NCBI RefSeq assembly: GCF_009711135.1 | Contig: NZ_WMIC01000013.1 | Coordinates: 62,001 to 126,000, forward strand | DNA length: 64,000 bases | DNA from: Flavobacterium sp. LC2016-01 | GTDB lineage: Bacteria; Bacteroidota; Bacteroidia; Flavobacteriales; Flavobacteriaceae | Reading direction: 5' to 3' | Shown: in pieces, positions 1-8,392 of the stretch | How positions within the stretch are numbered: position 1 is the stretch's first letter | How the letters are laid out: every line of letters starts with the position of its first letter | Notes under the pieces: generated by a model | The model's database searches: none | Told to the model about the DNA's origin: nothing | The model's input: only the letters and a program-made list of their open reading frames with translations | Position numbers and translations under genes: made by a program

Positions 1-740
1 TAGTAAATGGCGAAGATCAGAGAAGCGCTTACTGGCAGGCAAAAGTAGATAAAAAAGGTACAATTCACCTTTCATGGACTTGGAGAGAAAGCTGGGATGT
101 CTCGACCAATCATGATATTTGTTATGCCCGCTCAGAAGATGGCGGTTTGACTTGGAAAAAATCAAATGGAGAAAAATACACTTTGCCTATAACTATCGCT
201 TCTGCAGAAATTGCATGGAAAATTCCAGAAAAATCGAGTCTGATTAACCAAACTTCGATGACTGCCGATGAGAACGGAAACCCTTATATCGCCAATTATT
301 GGAACGAAAATAATATTCCGCAATTTCAGATTGTGTATTTGGAAAATGGCGTTTGGAAAAAAACAAACACAGCATTCAGAAAAACTTCTTTTTCCTTAGG
401 CGGCGGAGGCACAAAAAAAATACCGATTTCCAGACCGGATTTAGTAATTCAAGAAAAAGGAAAAAACCGAAATTTATATCTTCTTTTTAGAGACAGCGAA
501 AGAGAAAATAAAGTTTCGATGACCTACACTAATTTGAGCAATAATAGTGAATGGAAAATAATTGACTTAACCACAGCATCCATAGGTGAATGGGAACCGA
601 ATTATGATATTTCACTTTGGGAAAAACAAAAAAAACTTCATATCTTTCTTCAAAATGTGAATCAGGTTGACGGAGAAGGTCTGGCAAAATCAGAACCCAC
701 AATGGTAAGGGTTTTAGAAGTAAACCATTTGCCTGAATAA
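1..740 (+). CDS. BNR-4 repeat-type protein, C-terminal part
   Basis: Partial gene cut by the left edge. The frame is open from base 3, well before the TTG at 147, so the true start lies outside the window. The visible ~245 residues show beta-propeller features: HLSWTWRESWDVSTNHD, then an Asp-box-like stretch (ARSEDGGLTWKK), and blades starting RPDLVIQEKG and NYDISLWEKQKK. This pattern is that of the BNR_4 family, which includes putative neuraminidases and polysaccharide lyases in Bacteroidota. A secreted polysaccharide-acting enzyme is plausible, but the signal peptide and most of the protein are not visible, so substrate and activity cannot be assigned. The sirtuin gene begins 16 bp downstream and may be co-transcribed. 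Confidence 0.6.
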   Translation, partial: VNGEDQRSAYWQAKVDKKGTIHLSWTWRESWDVSTNHDICYARSEDGGLTWKKSNGEKYTLPITIASAEIAWKIPEKSSLINQTSMTADENGNPYIANYWNENNIPQFQIVYLENGVWKKTNTAFRKTSFSLGGGGTKKIPISRPDLVIQEKGKNRNLYLLFRDSERENKVSMTYTNLSNNSEWKIIDLTTASIGEWEPNYDISLWEKQKKLHIFLQNVNQVDGEGLAKSEPTMVRVLEVNHLPE

Positions 741-756
741 TACAAATATTAGAAAA

Positions 757-1446
757 ATGAAAAAGAAACTTGTCGTTTTAACCGGTGCCGGAATTAGTGC
801 AGAAAGCGGTATCAAAACCTTTCGTGACAGTGACGGTTTATGGGAAGGTCATGATGTTATGGAAGTTGCAACTCCAGAAGGCTGGCATAAAAATCAAGAA
901 TTAGTTTTGGATTTTTACAACAAAAGGCGTCAGCAATTAAAAGAAGTAAAGCCAAATTTAGGTCATATTATTTTAGCCGAATTAGAAAAAGATTTCGACG
1001 TTCATGTTATTACCCAAAATGTTGACGATTTGCATGAACGCGCCGGAAGCACAAAAGTTTTGCATTTGCACGGTGAATTATTAAAAGTAAGAAGCATTAG
1101 AGATAAAAATCTGATTTTAGATTGGACTGAAGATTTATATACTGGCGATTTTGATGCAAACGGACATCAATTGCGACCACATATTGTTTGGTTTGGCGAA
1201 GAAGTTCCTGCTCTTGAAGAAGCAATTGACATTACAGAAACAGCAGATTATTTTGCTGTAATTGGCACTTCACTGCAAGTTTATCCTGCGGCAGGCCTGA
1301 TTGCGTATGCGTCAAGCACAACTCCTGTTTTTTATATTGATCCGAAACCAATTGCGATTCCGAATATTCGAAATAAAGTAGAAACGATTGCCAAATTTGC
1401 ATCAGAAGGTGTTGCCGATTTGAGAGCGCGCTTAAATTCATTTTGA
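757..1446 (+). CDS. NAD-dependent protein deacylase (sirtuin, CobB type) without zinc cysteines
   Basis: Sir2 family, 229 residues. The NAD-binding motif GAGISAESG (10-18), the TQNVDDLH motif (87-93) and the catalytic His of HLHGE (H105) are present. Tyr54 and Arg57 (DFYNKRR) match the Tyr/Arg pair that binds succinyl- or malonyl-lysine in class III sirtuins such as SIRT5 and E. coli CobB, so desuccinylase activity is likely. The small zinc module is altered: where CobB has four zinc cysteines (about residues 112-137 here) there are none, and the whole protein contains no cysteine. The remaining core looks intact, so it is probably active. It lies 16 bp after the BNR gene. Confidence 0.9.
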   Translation: MKKKLVVLTGAGISAESGIKTFRDSDGLWEGHDVMEVATPEGWHKNQELVLDFYNKRRQQLKEVKPNLGHIILAELEKDFDVHVITQNVDDLHERAGSTKVLHLHGELLKVRSIRDKNLILDWTEDLYTGDFDANGHQLRPHIVWFGEEVPALEEAIDITETADYFAVIGTSLQVYPAAGLIAYASSTTPVFYIDPKPIAIPNIRNKVETIAKFASEGVADLRARLNSF

Positions 1447-1491
1447 ATGTATAAATGCTCTTTTAATTACTTCTAATCGCTAAATTCTGTT

Positions 1492-1499
1492 TATATTTG
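1492..1499 (+). promoter_or_regulatory. Promoter -7 element of purB
   Basis: TATATTTG fits the Bacteroidota -7 consensus TAnnTTTG exactly. It lies 24 bp before the ATG at 1524 and shows that an in-frame start at 1497 would sit inside the promoter. No clear -33 TTG is seen. Confidence 0.6.
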
Positions 1500-1523
1500 C
1501 ACCTTTCGAAAAACAACATAACA

Positions 1524-2870
1524 ATGACTACTCTAAACGAATTGAATGCTATATCACCAATTGATGGAAGATATAGAAATAAAACTCAAAATTTAGCACC
1601 TTTTTTCTCTGAAGAAGCTTTAATAAAATACCGTGTTTTGGTTGAAGTGGAATACTTCATTGCTTTATGCGAAATTCCATTGCCACAGCTTTCTGGCGTG
1701 AATTCAAATTTATTTGACAGCTTAAGAAATATCTACAAAAATTTCTCGACTGAAGATGCGCTTTGGATTAAAGAAACAGAGAAAGTAACCAACCATGACG
1801 TAAAAGCGGTTGAATACTTTATTAAAGATGCTTTTGAAAAACTAGGTTTATCACAACACAAAGAGTTCATTCACTTCGGATTAACATCTCAAGATATTAA
1901 TAATACTGCTATTCCGCTTTCTACAAAAGAAGCTTTTGAGCAAGTTTATATGCCATCCTTAATTTCTGTAATTTCTAAATTGAAAGAATTAAGTGTGGAA
2001 TGGAAAGACATTCCAATGTTGGCACGCACGCACGGACAGCCAGCTTCTCCTACTCGTTTAGGAAAAGAAATTTTGGTTTTTGTGGAGCGTTTAGAAGAGC
2101 AGATGCGTTTGTTGTTCAACGTTCCGTTTGCAGCTAAATTTGGCGGTGCAACTGGAAACTTCAATGCACATCATGTTGCTTATCCTCAAATTGACTGGAA
2201 ACAATTCGGGACTAAATTTGTTGAAACTGATTTAGGTTTACAACATTCTTTTCCAACAACACAAATTGAGCATTACGATCACTTTGCAGCGTTTTTTGAT
2301 GGTTTAAAAAGAATCAACAATATCATTATCGATTTAGACCGTGATATCTGGACGTATGTTTCTATGGATTATTTTAAACAAAAAATCAAAGCTGGAGAAA
2401 TTGGTTCATCGGCAATGCCACATAAAGTTAATCCAATTGATTTTGAAAATTCTGAAGGAAACTTAGGAATTGCTAATGCTATTTTCGAGCATTTATCAGC
2501 GAAACTGCCAATTTCAAGATTACAGCGTGATTTAACAGACAGTACTGTTTTAAGAAATATTGGAGTTCCAGTAGGACACACGATCATTGCTTTTGAAGCA
2601 ACTTTAAAAGGTTTGAATAAATTGCTTTTAAACGAAAGCAAATTTGCTGAAGATTTAGAGAGAAACTGGGCAGTTGTTGCTGAAGCTATTCAGACTATTT
2701 TACGTCGTGAGGCGTATCCAAATCCGTATGAAGCTCTAAAAGGTTTGACAAGAACAAATGAAGCTATTGATAAAAATGCAATTCATAATTTTATTGCGAC
2801 TTTAGAAGTTTCTGATGCGGTTAGAGCTGAATTAATGCAAATAACTCCTAGCAATTACACAGGAATTTAA
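1524..2870 (+). CDS. purB: Adenylosuccinate lyase
   Basis: Fumarase/aspartase superfamily enzyme that releases fumarate at two steps of purine synthesis (SAICAR to AICAR, adenylosuccinate to AMP). The N-terminus NAISPIDGRYRNKT is typical of PurB. HFGLTSQDINNTA and the signature loop GSSAMPHKVNPIDFENSEGN with the catalytic serine are both visible. The product is 448 residues from ATG 1524, a normal length. I chose this start over 1497 because a -7 promoter element overlaps the upstream alternative. It stands alone, with its own promoter and a strong terminator. Confidence 0.95.
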   Translation: MTTLNELNAISPIDGRYRNKTQNLAPFFSEEALIKYRVLVEVEYFIALCEIPLPQLSGVNSNLFDSLRNIYKNFSTEDALWIKETEKVTNHDVKAVEYFIKDAFEKLGLSQHKEFIHFGLTSQDINNTAIPLSTKEAFEQVYMPSLISVISKLKELSVEWKDIPMLARTHGQPASPTRLGKEILVFVERLEEQMRLLFNVPFAAKFGGATGNFNAHHVAYPQIDWKQFGTKFVETDLGLQHSFPTTQIEHYDHFAAFFDGLKRINNIIIDLDRDIWTYVSMDYFKQKIKAGEIGSSAMPHKVNPIDFENSEGNLGIANAIFEHLSAKLPISRLQRDLTDSTVLRNIGVPVGHTIIAFEATLKGLNKLLLNESKFAEDLERNWAVVAEAIQTILRREAYPNPYEALKGLTRTNEAIDKNAIHNFIATLEVSDAVRAELMQITPSNYTGI

Positions 2871-2892
2871 AGAAAACCTAAAATATTTTCCC

Positions 2893-2929
2893 AAAAAAAA
2901 GCTATCTTTATCGAGATAGCTTTTTTTAT
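2893..2929 (+). terminator. Rho-independent terminator after purB
   Basis: AGCTATCT and AGATAGCT form a perfect 8 bp stem around a 6-base loop, flanked by A8 and T7 runs. It begins 23 bp after the purB stop codon. Confidence 0.85.
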
Positions 2930-2947
2930 TAAATCTGATTGGAAAAC

Positions 2948-3092
2948 TAGCCCAGACTGAAATGAAAAGCCTTTTGCTCGAAAAACTATATTTTTTTGTT
3001 GTTACAGAGCGACCAGCGGAAGCTCCTGTAACGGCGTTAAAAATATGTTTTTTGAGCAAAAGCTTGAAATGTAAGGCTGGAAATAGCTCCTG
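2948..3092 (+). repeat. Structured palindromic intergenic element, copy 1
   Basis: About 145 bp starting TAGCCCAGA and ending GGAAATAGCTCCTG. The two halves are imperfect inverted repeats (TTTTGCTCGAAAAAC against RC TTTTGCTCAAAAAAC) that lead to a central hairpin: GTTACAGAGC and GCTCCTGTAAC around a GACCAGCGGAA loop (3001-3032). Related copies lie at 19141-19285 and, without the same core, at 53786-53886. It fills the gap between the purB terminator and the antiporter gene. It contains no coding potential that I would defend. Confidence 0.7.
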
Positions 3093-3113
3093 AAACTAAA
3101 ATACCACTTCTAT

Positions 3114-5351
3114 ATGATTGCCTTAAACGCCGCTGCTGAAACTACACACCATTTGCAACCTTTAATCAGCGACTTAGGATTAATCCTGATGACCGCTGGA
3201 ATTGCTGTGCTCATATTCAAAAAAATGAAACAGCCATTGGTGTTAGGTTACCTGATTGCAGGATTTTTGGCCGGAAACCATTTCGATTTTTTCCCTTCCA
3301 TAACCGATATGAAAAGTGTCGAAGTATGGGCCGAAATTGGTGTTATTTTTTTACTTTTCAGTTTAGGACTTGAATTTAGTTTTAAAAAACTGATGAAAGT
3401 GGGAGGCACTTCTTCCGTCACCGCCATCACCCAGATTATATTTATGACATTGATTGGTTATTTAGTGGGCCAATGGATGGGCTGGGGAAAAATGGACAGT
3501 ATTTTTCTTGGCGCTACCCTTTCAATTTCTTCCACAACCATTATTATTCGGGCATTTGATGAATTGGGTGTAAAAGGAAAAAAGTTCGTTGGAATTGTTT
3601 TTGGAGCGCTGATTGTCGAGGATATTGTGGCCATTTTGATGCTTGTTTTGTTGTCAACAATTGCGGTTAGCGATCAAATCTCTGGAACAGCATTATTGCA
3701 GTCTGTTTTAAAATTAGTATTCTTTTTGATCATATGGTTTTTAGGCGGGATTTTTATTATTCCTACTCTTCTAAAAAAAGCAAAACATTTATTAAGTGAC
3801 GAAATGTTGCTGATTATTTCGCTTGCCTTGTGTTTGATGATGGTAATGTTTGCGGCAAATGTTGGTTTTTCACCTGCTTTGGGCGCTTTTATTATGGGTT
3901 CAATTATTGCCGAAACCACTCAGGCCGAAAAAATAGAACATTTGATTAAGCCCGTAAAAGACTTATTTGGAGCTGTTTTCTTTGTATCTGTCGGGATGTT
4001 GATTAATCCGGTAACTTTAGTTGATTTTGCGCTTCCTGTTTTGATTATCACCTTGGTTACTATTTTTGGAAAAGCACTAAGTTCTGCAACTGGAGCTTTA
4101 TTGTCTGGTCAGCCGTTGAAACAATCCGTACAAACCGGAATGAGTTTAGCACAGATTGGGGAATTCTCTTTTATTATTGCTACACTCGGAATGACGTTGA
4201 AAGTTACAAGCGATTTCTTGTATCCAATAATTGTAGCCGTTTCGGCAGTTACTACATTTACGACGCCTTTTTTAATTAAATATTCAGAATCTTTCGCTTT
4301 ATATTTAGAACAGAAAATGCCTAAAAGATGGGTTAAAAATATTAATCGTTATAGCGTGAACGCGCAGGCAATTAAATCGGTGAGTACATGGCAAATTGTT
4401 CTGAGAGCTTCGGTCACACAAATTATACTGCATACCATAATTATTACAGCCATAATTTTATTATCGTCGAAATTTGTTGCGCCTTTAGTGGCTGATACCC
4501 GATTTGGAAACACACTTGCTGCTTTAATAACTTTAGTAATAATCGCACCATTTTTATGGGCACTTTCGCTTCGCAGGGTAAAAGTTGATGAAGTCGAAAT
4601 TTTATGGGAAGAACGCAAATACCGTGGGGCACTTTTAATGCTGATCTTAATTAGAATGAGCCTTGGTTTATTTTTCGTCGGATTTCTGTTGAATATTTTC
4701 TTTTCACCTTTAGTCGCTTTTGTTGCTTTGATCATTGCCATTGGAGCGTACCAAATTTTTCCGAAAAAATTAAACGAACAGTATCATAAAATTGAAAATC
4801 ATTTTCTGAAAAACCTGAATGATCGTGAAAACAAAAAAATCGACAGACGTTATGCTAATTTAATGCCGTGGGACGGTCACATGTCCTTTTTTGATATTGG
4901 AAAAGAATCGAACTTGGCAGGAAAAACACTTGAAGAACTGAGAATTCGCGAACAGCTCGGAATTAATATTGCAGAAATAAAACGAGGCGATATTACCATT
5001 CCAATCCCGACTAAAAATGAGCGTTTATTTCCAGGTGACGAAATTTGTGTAATTGGTACGGATGCTCAAGTAACCGAATTTGCAAAATATCTAAATCAAA
5101 ACGAAATCGAAGCTCGAGCTGAAGTTGAACAATCTGACATTGTATTGCGTCAATTAGAGGTTTCTCAAGAAGAATTTATTCAAAAAAGCATTGGTCAATT
5201 TAGAGGAAAAACGGGCGGTTTGGTCGTTGGAATTGAAAGAAATGGAAACCGAATCTTAAACCCTGAATCAAATATTATTTTAAGCCAAAATGATATTATC
5301 TGGGTTGTGGGAGACAGAAAAAAAATGAATGAGTTGACTAAGAGAAGCTAA
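3114..5351 (+). CDS. CPA2-type monovalent cation:proton antiporter with C-terminal regulatory domains
   Basis: Inner-membrane transporter of 745 residues. The first ~390 residues hold about 12 hydrophobic helices of the Na+/H+ exchanger (KefB/GerN-like) fold, including FLLFSLGLEFSFKKL and GALIVEDIVAILML with its transport-type acidic residues. About 150 residues of further membrane segments follow. The last ~150 residues contain two RCK_C/TrkA_C-like modules (IAEIKRGDITIPIP...GDEICVIGT and VVGIERNGNRIL...DIIWVVGD), which usually gate such transporters through small ligands. No full Rossmann RCK_N domain is evident. K+ or Na+ exchange for protons is likely, but the ion cannot be told from sequence. 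Confidence 0.85.
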   Translation: MIALNAAAETTHHLQPLISDLGLILMTAGIAVLIFKKMKQPLVLGYLIAGFLAGNHFDFFPSITDMKSVEVWAEIGVIFLLFSLGLEFSFKKLMKVGGTSSVTAITQIIFMTLIGYLVGQWMGWGKMDSIFLGATLSISSTTIIIRAFDELGVKGKKFVGIVFGALIVEDIVAILMLVLLSTIAVSDQISGTALLQSVLKLVFFLIIWFLGGIFIIPTLLKKAKHLLSDEMLLIISLALCLMMVMFAANVGFSPALGAFIMGSIIAETTQAEKIEHLIKPVKDLFGAVFFVSVGMLINPVTLVDFALPVLIITLVTIFGKALSSATGALLSGQPLKQSVQTGMSLAQIGEFSFIIATLGMTLKVTSDFLYPIIVAVSAVTTFTTPFLIKYSESFALYLEQKMPKRWVKNINRYSVNAQAIKSVSTWQIVLRASVTQIILHTIIITAIILLSSKFVAPLVADTRFGNTLAALITLVIIAPFLWALSLRRVKVDEVEILWEERKYRGALLMLILIRMSLGLFFVGFLLNIFFSPLVAFVALIIAIGAYQIFPKKLNEQYHKIENHFLKNLNDRENKKIDRRYANLMPWDGHMSFFDIGKESNLAGKTLEELRIREQLGINIAEIKRGDITIPIPTKNERLFPGDEICVIGTDAQVTEFAKYLNQNEIEARAEVEQSDIVLRQLEVSQEEFIQKSIGQFRGKTGGLVVGIERNGNRILNPESNIILSQNDIIWVVGDRKKMNELTKRS

Positions 5352-5502
5352 GTTACTGAGATTCTAAGATTCTGAGTTTTATTCGTAGTGTCTTTCGGCT
5401 TGCTTCGAAAAAAAAGCGTTAAGATTTCAATTATGAAATCTTAACGCTTTTTATATTAAAAAACTTAGAATCTTAGTGTCTCAGTATCTTAGAATCTTAT
5501 TT
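5352..5502. repeat. Convergent intergenic region with CTAAGAT-type short repeats
   Basis: On either side of a terminator lie degenerate 7-8 base units: ACTGAGATTCTAAGATTCTGAG on the left and CTTAGAATCTTAGTGTCTCAG on the right, which are roughly reverse complements. Relatives lie at 8393-8430 and 34571-34663. The right copy reaches the stop codon of the peroxiredoxin gene. Confidence 0.6.
5413..5450. terminator. Bidirectional terminator between convergent genes
   Basis: AAAGCGTTAAGATTTCA pairs perfectly with TGAAATCTTAACGCTTT around the loop ATTA, with A and T runs at the ends. It serves the antiporter gene (+) and probably the peroxiredoxin gene (-). Confidence 0.85.
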
Positions 5503-6135
5503 ATTCGGTTGTGGCGTCAATCTTAAATAAGGCTTAATTGGTGTATGTCCTTTTGGGAATTTTGCCGGAATATCACTATCTGGAATTGCTGGCGCTATGA
5601 CAACATCTTCACCATCTTTCCAGTTTGCTGGAGTAGCAACGCTATAATTTGCAGTTAACTGTAAACTGTCAATTACACGAAGCAGTTCGTCAAAATTTCT
5701 TCCTGTTGAAGCTGGGTAAGTAAGTGTCAATTTGATTTTTTTATCGGCACCAATCACAAAAACAGAACGAACAGTAAATTTGTCACTCGCATTTGGGTGA
5801 AGCATATCATAAAGCGTTGCTATTTTTTTATCTTCATCGGCAATAATCGGGAAATTAACCTCTGTATTTTGAGTTTCATTAATGTCTTTAATCCACTCTA
5901 AATGCGATTGTAAACCATCTACACTCAAAGCAATAACTTTCGTATTTCTTTTAGAAAATTCCGGAACATAGTTCGCTACAGTTCCTAATTCAGTTGTACA
6001 AACCGGAGTAAAATCTGCTGGATGCGAAAATAAAACGCCCCATGAATCACCTAAATATTCGTGAAAATTGATTGGTCCCTGCGTGGTTTCTGCATGAAAA
6101 TCTGGAGCTATATCGCCTAATCTTAATGTTGACAT
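5497..6135 (-). CDS. 1-Cys peroxiredoxin (Prx6-like)
   Basis: Thiol peroxidase reducing hydrogen peroxide and alkyl hydroperoxides. The AhpC/TSA domain covers about residues 4-140, with the peroxidatic Cys46 in HPADFTPVCTTEL and the conserved Arg in TLTYPASTGRN. A C-terminal 1-Cys Prx extension follows (WKDGEDVVIAP...). Cys46 is the only cysteine in 212 residues, which defines the one-cysteine mechanism and implies an external thiol reductant. Monocistronic, convergent with the antiporter. Confidence 0.93.
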   Translation of the reverse strand: MSTLRLGDIAPDFHAETTQGPINFHEYLGDSWGVLFSHPADFTPVCTTELGTVANYVPEFSKRNTKVIALSVDGLQSHLEWIKDINETQNTEVNFPIIADEDKKIATLYDMLHPNASDKFTVRSVFVIGADKKIKLTLTYPASTGRNFDELLRVIDSLQLTANYSVATPANWKDGEDVVIAPAIPDSDIPAKFPKGHTPIKPYLRLTPQPNK

Positions 6136-6246
6136 AATTTATATTTTTTAGTTCCTCTAAAATTAACTAAAAAAAACCTTTAGAAAACACGTTCGAATTA
6201 AAAAAAAGTTAAAATTCTACATTATCTATCTAGTTAGTATTTTATT

Positions 6247-7158
6247 TTAAATAAAACCAACTATGAAGTACCAAACAGCAAGGGTTATAAAGGAAATTGG
6301 GATTCCGAAACCAATCATCATACTGCTTAATTTTGGCTTTAAACCATAGGTAGAAGCAAGAATTGCACCCGTAATCATAGGTGCCATTGCAATTTCTATA
6401 ATTGTAATTTTTATCGCTTCTGAATGCTGATTAAAGATAAAAACATACAAAATGAAAATGATAAGCGGCGTTACAATAAGTCGGAATAAAAGTCCGAGTT
6501 GTAAAAATTTCCAATGTCTGCTTTTTCGATCAAATGTCAATTGCAATCCTACTGAAAATAAAGCCAATGGCGTAACCAAACTTCCTAATTTCAATAATAA
6601 AGTTTGAATATTTACATCTAAATTGTAATCAGAAATATTCAAGAAACATGCAACAACAAAGGTAATAAACGGCGGAAAAAAGATGATTTTCTTAGCAATA
6701 CTTTTAAAATCAGGACTTCCTTTAGAATAAAATGCTGCCACAAAAACACCTAAAGTCGAAACCACAACAAAAGTCCCCGGCTGATCTACCAAAACTGCAG
6801 TTTCTAATCCTTTTTTCCCAAATAAAGCTTCTACAATTGGATAACCTAGAAATGAAGAATTACTTAATCCGGCTGTTAGAACCAAACAACCAATCAATTT
6901 ATTTGACCAGCCTAATCGTCGCCCTAAAAAATGAAAAAACACAAAAGCCAGAAAAAAGCTAATCCACCCCGCTCCTATTGGAAACAGCAGTTCATTGCTC
7001 CATTTTATCTTCGGAATATGGTATAAAGTAATAGCAGGAAGACATACGTAAATAACAATTTTATTGATTGTCTTATAGATATGAGTTGGAAATCGCTTTA
7101 CATTTTGTAAAAGCAATCCTAAAAATAAAAAGAAGAATATTATAATAAAGTTGTTCAT
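6247..7158 (-). CDS. AEC family transporter
   Basis: Membrane protein of 303 residues with about ten hydrophobic helices. The N-terminus FLFLGLLLQNVKRFP, the central GLSNSSFLGYPIVEALFG (conserved NxSFxGxP region) and the C-terminal IEIAMAPMITGAILAS are typical of the auxin efflux carrier (AEC/PIN-like) superfamily. Bacterial members export or import organic acids, but the substrate cannot be read here. It has its own promoter (7174-7181, minus strand) and is divergent from the Rrf2 regulator. Confidence 0.85.
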   Translation of the reverse strand: MNNFIIIFFFLFLGLLLQNVKRFPTHIYKTINKIVIYVCLPAITLYHIPKIKWSNELLFPIGAGWISFFLAFVFFHFLGRRLGWSNKLIGCLVLTAGLSNSSFLGYPIVEALFGKKGLETAVLVDQPGTFVVVSTLGVFVAAFYSKGSPDFKSIAKKIIFFPPFITFVVACFLNISDYNLDVNIQTLLLKLGSLVTPLALFSVGLQLTFDRKSRHWKFLQLGLLFRLIVTPLIIFILYVFIFNQHSEAIKITIIEIAMAPMITGAILASTYGLKPKLSSMMIGFGIPISFITLAVWYFIVGFI

Positions 7159-7173
7159 ATCAAGGCTTCAGGA

Positions 7174-7181
7174 CAAAAATA
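7174..7181 (-). promoter_or_regulatory. Promoter -7 element of the AEC gene
   Basis: On the minus strand it reads TATTTTTG, an exact TAnnTTTG match, 15 bp upstream of the ATG at 7158. Confidence 0.5.
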
Positions 7182-7255
7182 GGGATTTAAAAATTGTTAG
7201 AAGAAATTAATTTTTAGTTAAAATTATTTTTTGTGTTATAAAACTCATTACATTT

Positions 7256-7272
7256 GTAACATATTTTATTAC
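7256..7272. promoter_or_regulatory. Candidate Rrf2 operator, site 1
   Basis: GTAACATATTTTATTAC is a 17-mer with GTAA/TTAC arms ending 3 bp before the ATG of the Rrf2 gene. A 15/17 identical copy lies before the next gene (7706-7722). An overlapping TTACATTTGTAA palindrome extends to the left. This fits autoregulation. Confidence 0.5.
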
Positions 7273-7275
7273 AGT

Positions 7276-7683
7276 ATGCTTTCAGGTAAATTTGCCATAA
7301 CGATTCACATTCTTACTCTACTCAATAAATTCCCAAATGATTATTTATCATCAGAATATATTGCGGGGAGTATTAATTTAAATCCGGTTTTGGTTCGAAA
7401 AGAAATTGCAAACCTAAAAGCACATCATATTGTAGAAAGTAAAGAAGGAAAAAATGGCGGAACAAAATTGGCCGTAGATTCATCTAAACTGACATTAAAA
7501 GAGATTTTTGAAATGACTTTTGAAACTATTAATTTGGGTTATGCCAAAAATCAGCCGAATCCAGATTGTCCTGTTGGAAAAAAAATCAATCAGAATCTGG
7601 ATGCTTTATATGCAGAAATGAATCAAAAAGTGAGCGCACAATTGGAAGAAATATCCTTAGAAGATTTTTCGAACCAATTTTAG
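7276..7683 (+). CDS. Rrf2 family transcriptional regulator (YwnA-like)
   Basis: A 135-residue winged-helix DNA-binding protein starting MLSGKFAITIHILTLL. The recognition helix region SINLNPVLVRKEIANLK and the wing GKNGGTKLA are visible. I chose ATG 7276 because a TTG at 7231 lies in the operator/promoter and adds residues foreign to the family. Only one Cys (NPDCPVG) is present, so an iron-sulfur cluster as in NsrR or IscR is unlikely. It probably represses itself and the NAD(P)-binding protein 57 bp downstream, through the matching sites at 7256 and 7706. Confidence 0.88.
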   Translation: MLSGKFAITIHILTLLNKFPNDYLSSEYIAGSINLNPVLVRKEIANLKAHHIVESKEGKNGGTKLAVDSSKLTLKEIFEMTFETINLGYAKNQPNPDCPVGKKINQNLDALYAEMNQKVSAQLEEISLEDFSNQF

Positions 7684-7705
7684 AACTATTTTTTTATACA
7701 AAACT

Positions 7706-7722
7706 GTAACATTTTTCATTAC
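7706..7722. promoter_or_regulatory. Candidate Rrf2 operator, site 2
   Basis: GTAACATTTTTCATTAC differs from site 1 at only two of 17 positions and lies 18 bp before the ATG of the NAD(P)-binding protein gene. Confidence 0.5.
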
Positions 7723-7740
7723 TAAATAAATTTATATACT

Positions 7741-8382
7741 ATGAAAATAGCAATTATTGGAGCTACAGGCTTCGTTGGAACAGCAATTTTAAACGAATTA
7801 GCAGGCAGAAATCAGGAAATTACTGCTATTGCAAGAAACCCAAAAGACACTTCTGGCATTAACTGGAAAAGCGCTGATATTTTTAATGTTAACGAATTGG
7901 CAGAAATTTTAAAAGGAAATGATGCTGTTATTAATGCATATAATTCTGGATGGACAAACCCTAATATTTATGATGATTTTATTGCCGGATCAAAAGCAAT
8001 TCAAGAAGCGGTAAAAAAATCGGGCGTAAAACGTTTTATTACAATTGGCGGTGCAGGAAGTTTATTTGTAGCTCCAGGCTTACAGGCAGTTGATACTCCA
8101 GATTTTCCAAAAGAATTTTATGCAGGAGCAACTGCAGCAAGAGATTATTTAAATATCTTAAAAGAAGAAAAAGAATTAGACTGGGCCTTTTTTAGTCCGG
8201 CTTTTGAAATGCATCAGGGAATTACAACAGGAAGAACTGGTAAATACCGTTTAGGTTTAGAAAATCCTGTTTTTAACGACGAACAAAGAAGTATTTTATC
8301 TGTAGAAGATTTAGCGGTTGTAATTGCTGATGAAGTAGAAAATCCAAAGCATCATCAAGTTCGTTTTACGGCTGCTTACTAA
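7741..8382 (+). CDS. NAD(P)-binding oxidoreductase (NmrA/SDR-a type)
   Basis: A 213-residue Rossmann protein. IIGATGFVGTAI (4-15) is the dinucleotide-binding loop, and ITAIARNP after beta-2 suggests NADP(H). ITIGGAGSLFV and FYAGATAARDYL follow the atypical SDR layout, without a clear YxxxK. Its position after an Rrf2 regulator, with a shared operator-like site, suggests a redox or electrophile stress role. The substrate is unknown. Confidence 0.85.
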   Translation: MKIAIIGATGFVGTAILNELAGRNQEITAIARNPKDTSGINWKSADIFNVNELAEILKGNDAVINAYNSGWTNPNIYDDFIAGSKAIQEAVKKSGVKRFITIGGAGSLFVAPGLQAVDTPDFPKEFYAGATAARDYLNILKEEKELDWAFFSPAFEMHQGITTGRTGKYRLGLENPVFNDEQRSILSVEDLAVVIADEVENPKHHQVRFTAAY

Positions 8383-8392
8383 TTTTTTTTAA

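Noticed and set aside
147..149. TTG at 147 as the start of the BNR protein
   Set aside because: The frame is open to the window edge and the upstream residues are typical of the family, so the gene is simply truncated.
1497..1523. Upstream in-frame start of purB
   Set aside because: It overlaps the promoter -7 element at 1492-1499; ATG 1524 gives the family N-terminus.
2832..3059. Minus-strand reading frame across the palindromic element
   Set aside because: It reads through the purB terminator and an inverted repeat and shows no protein family character.
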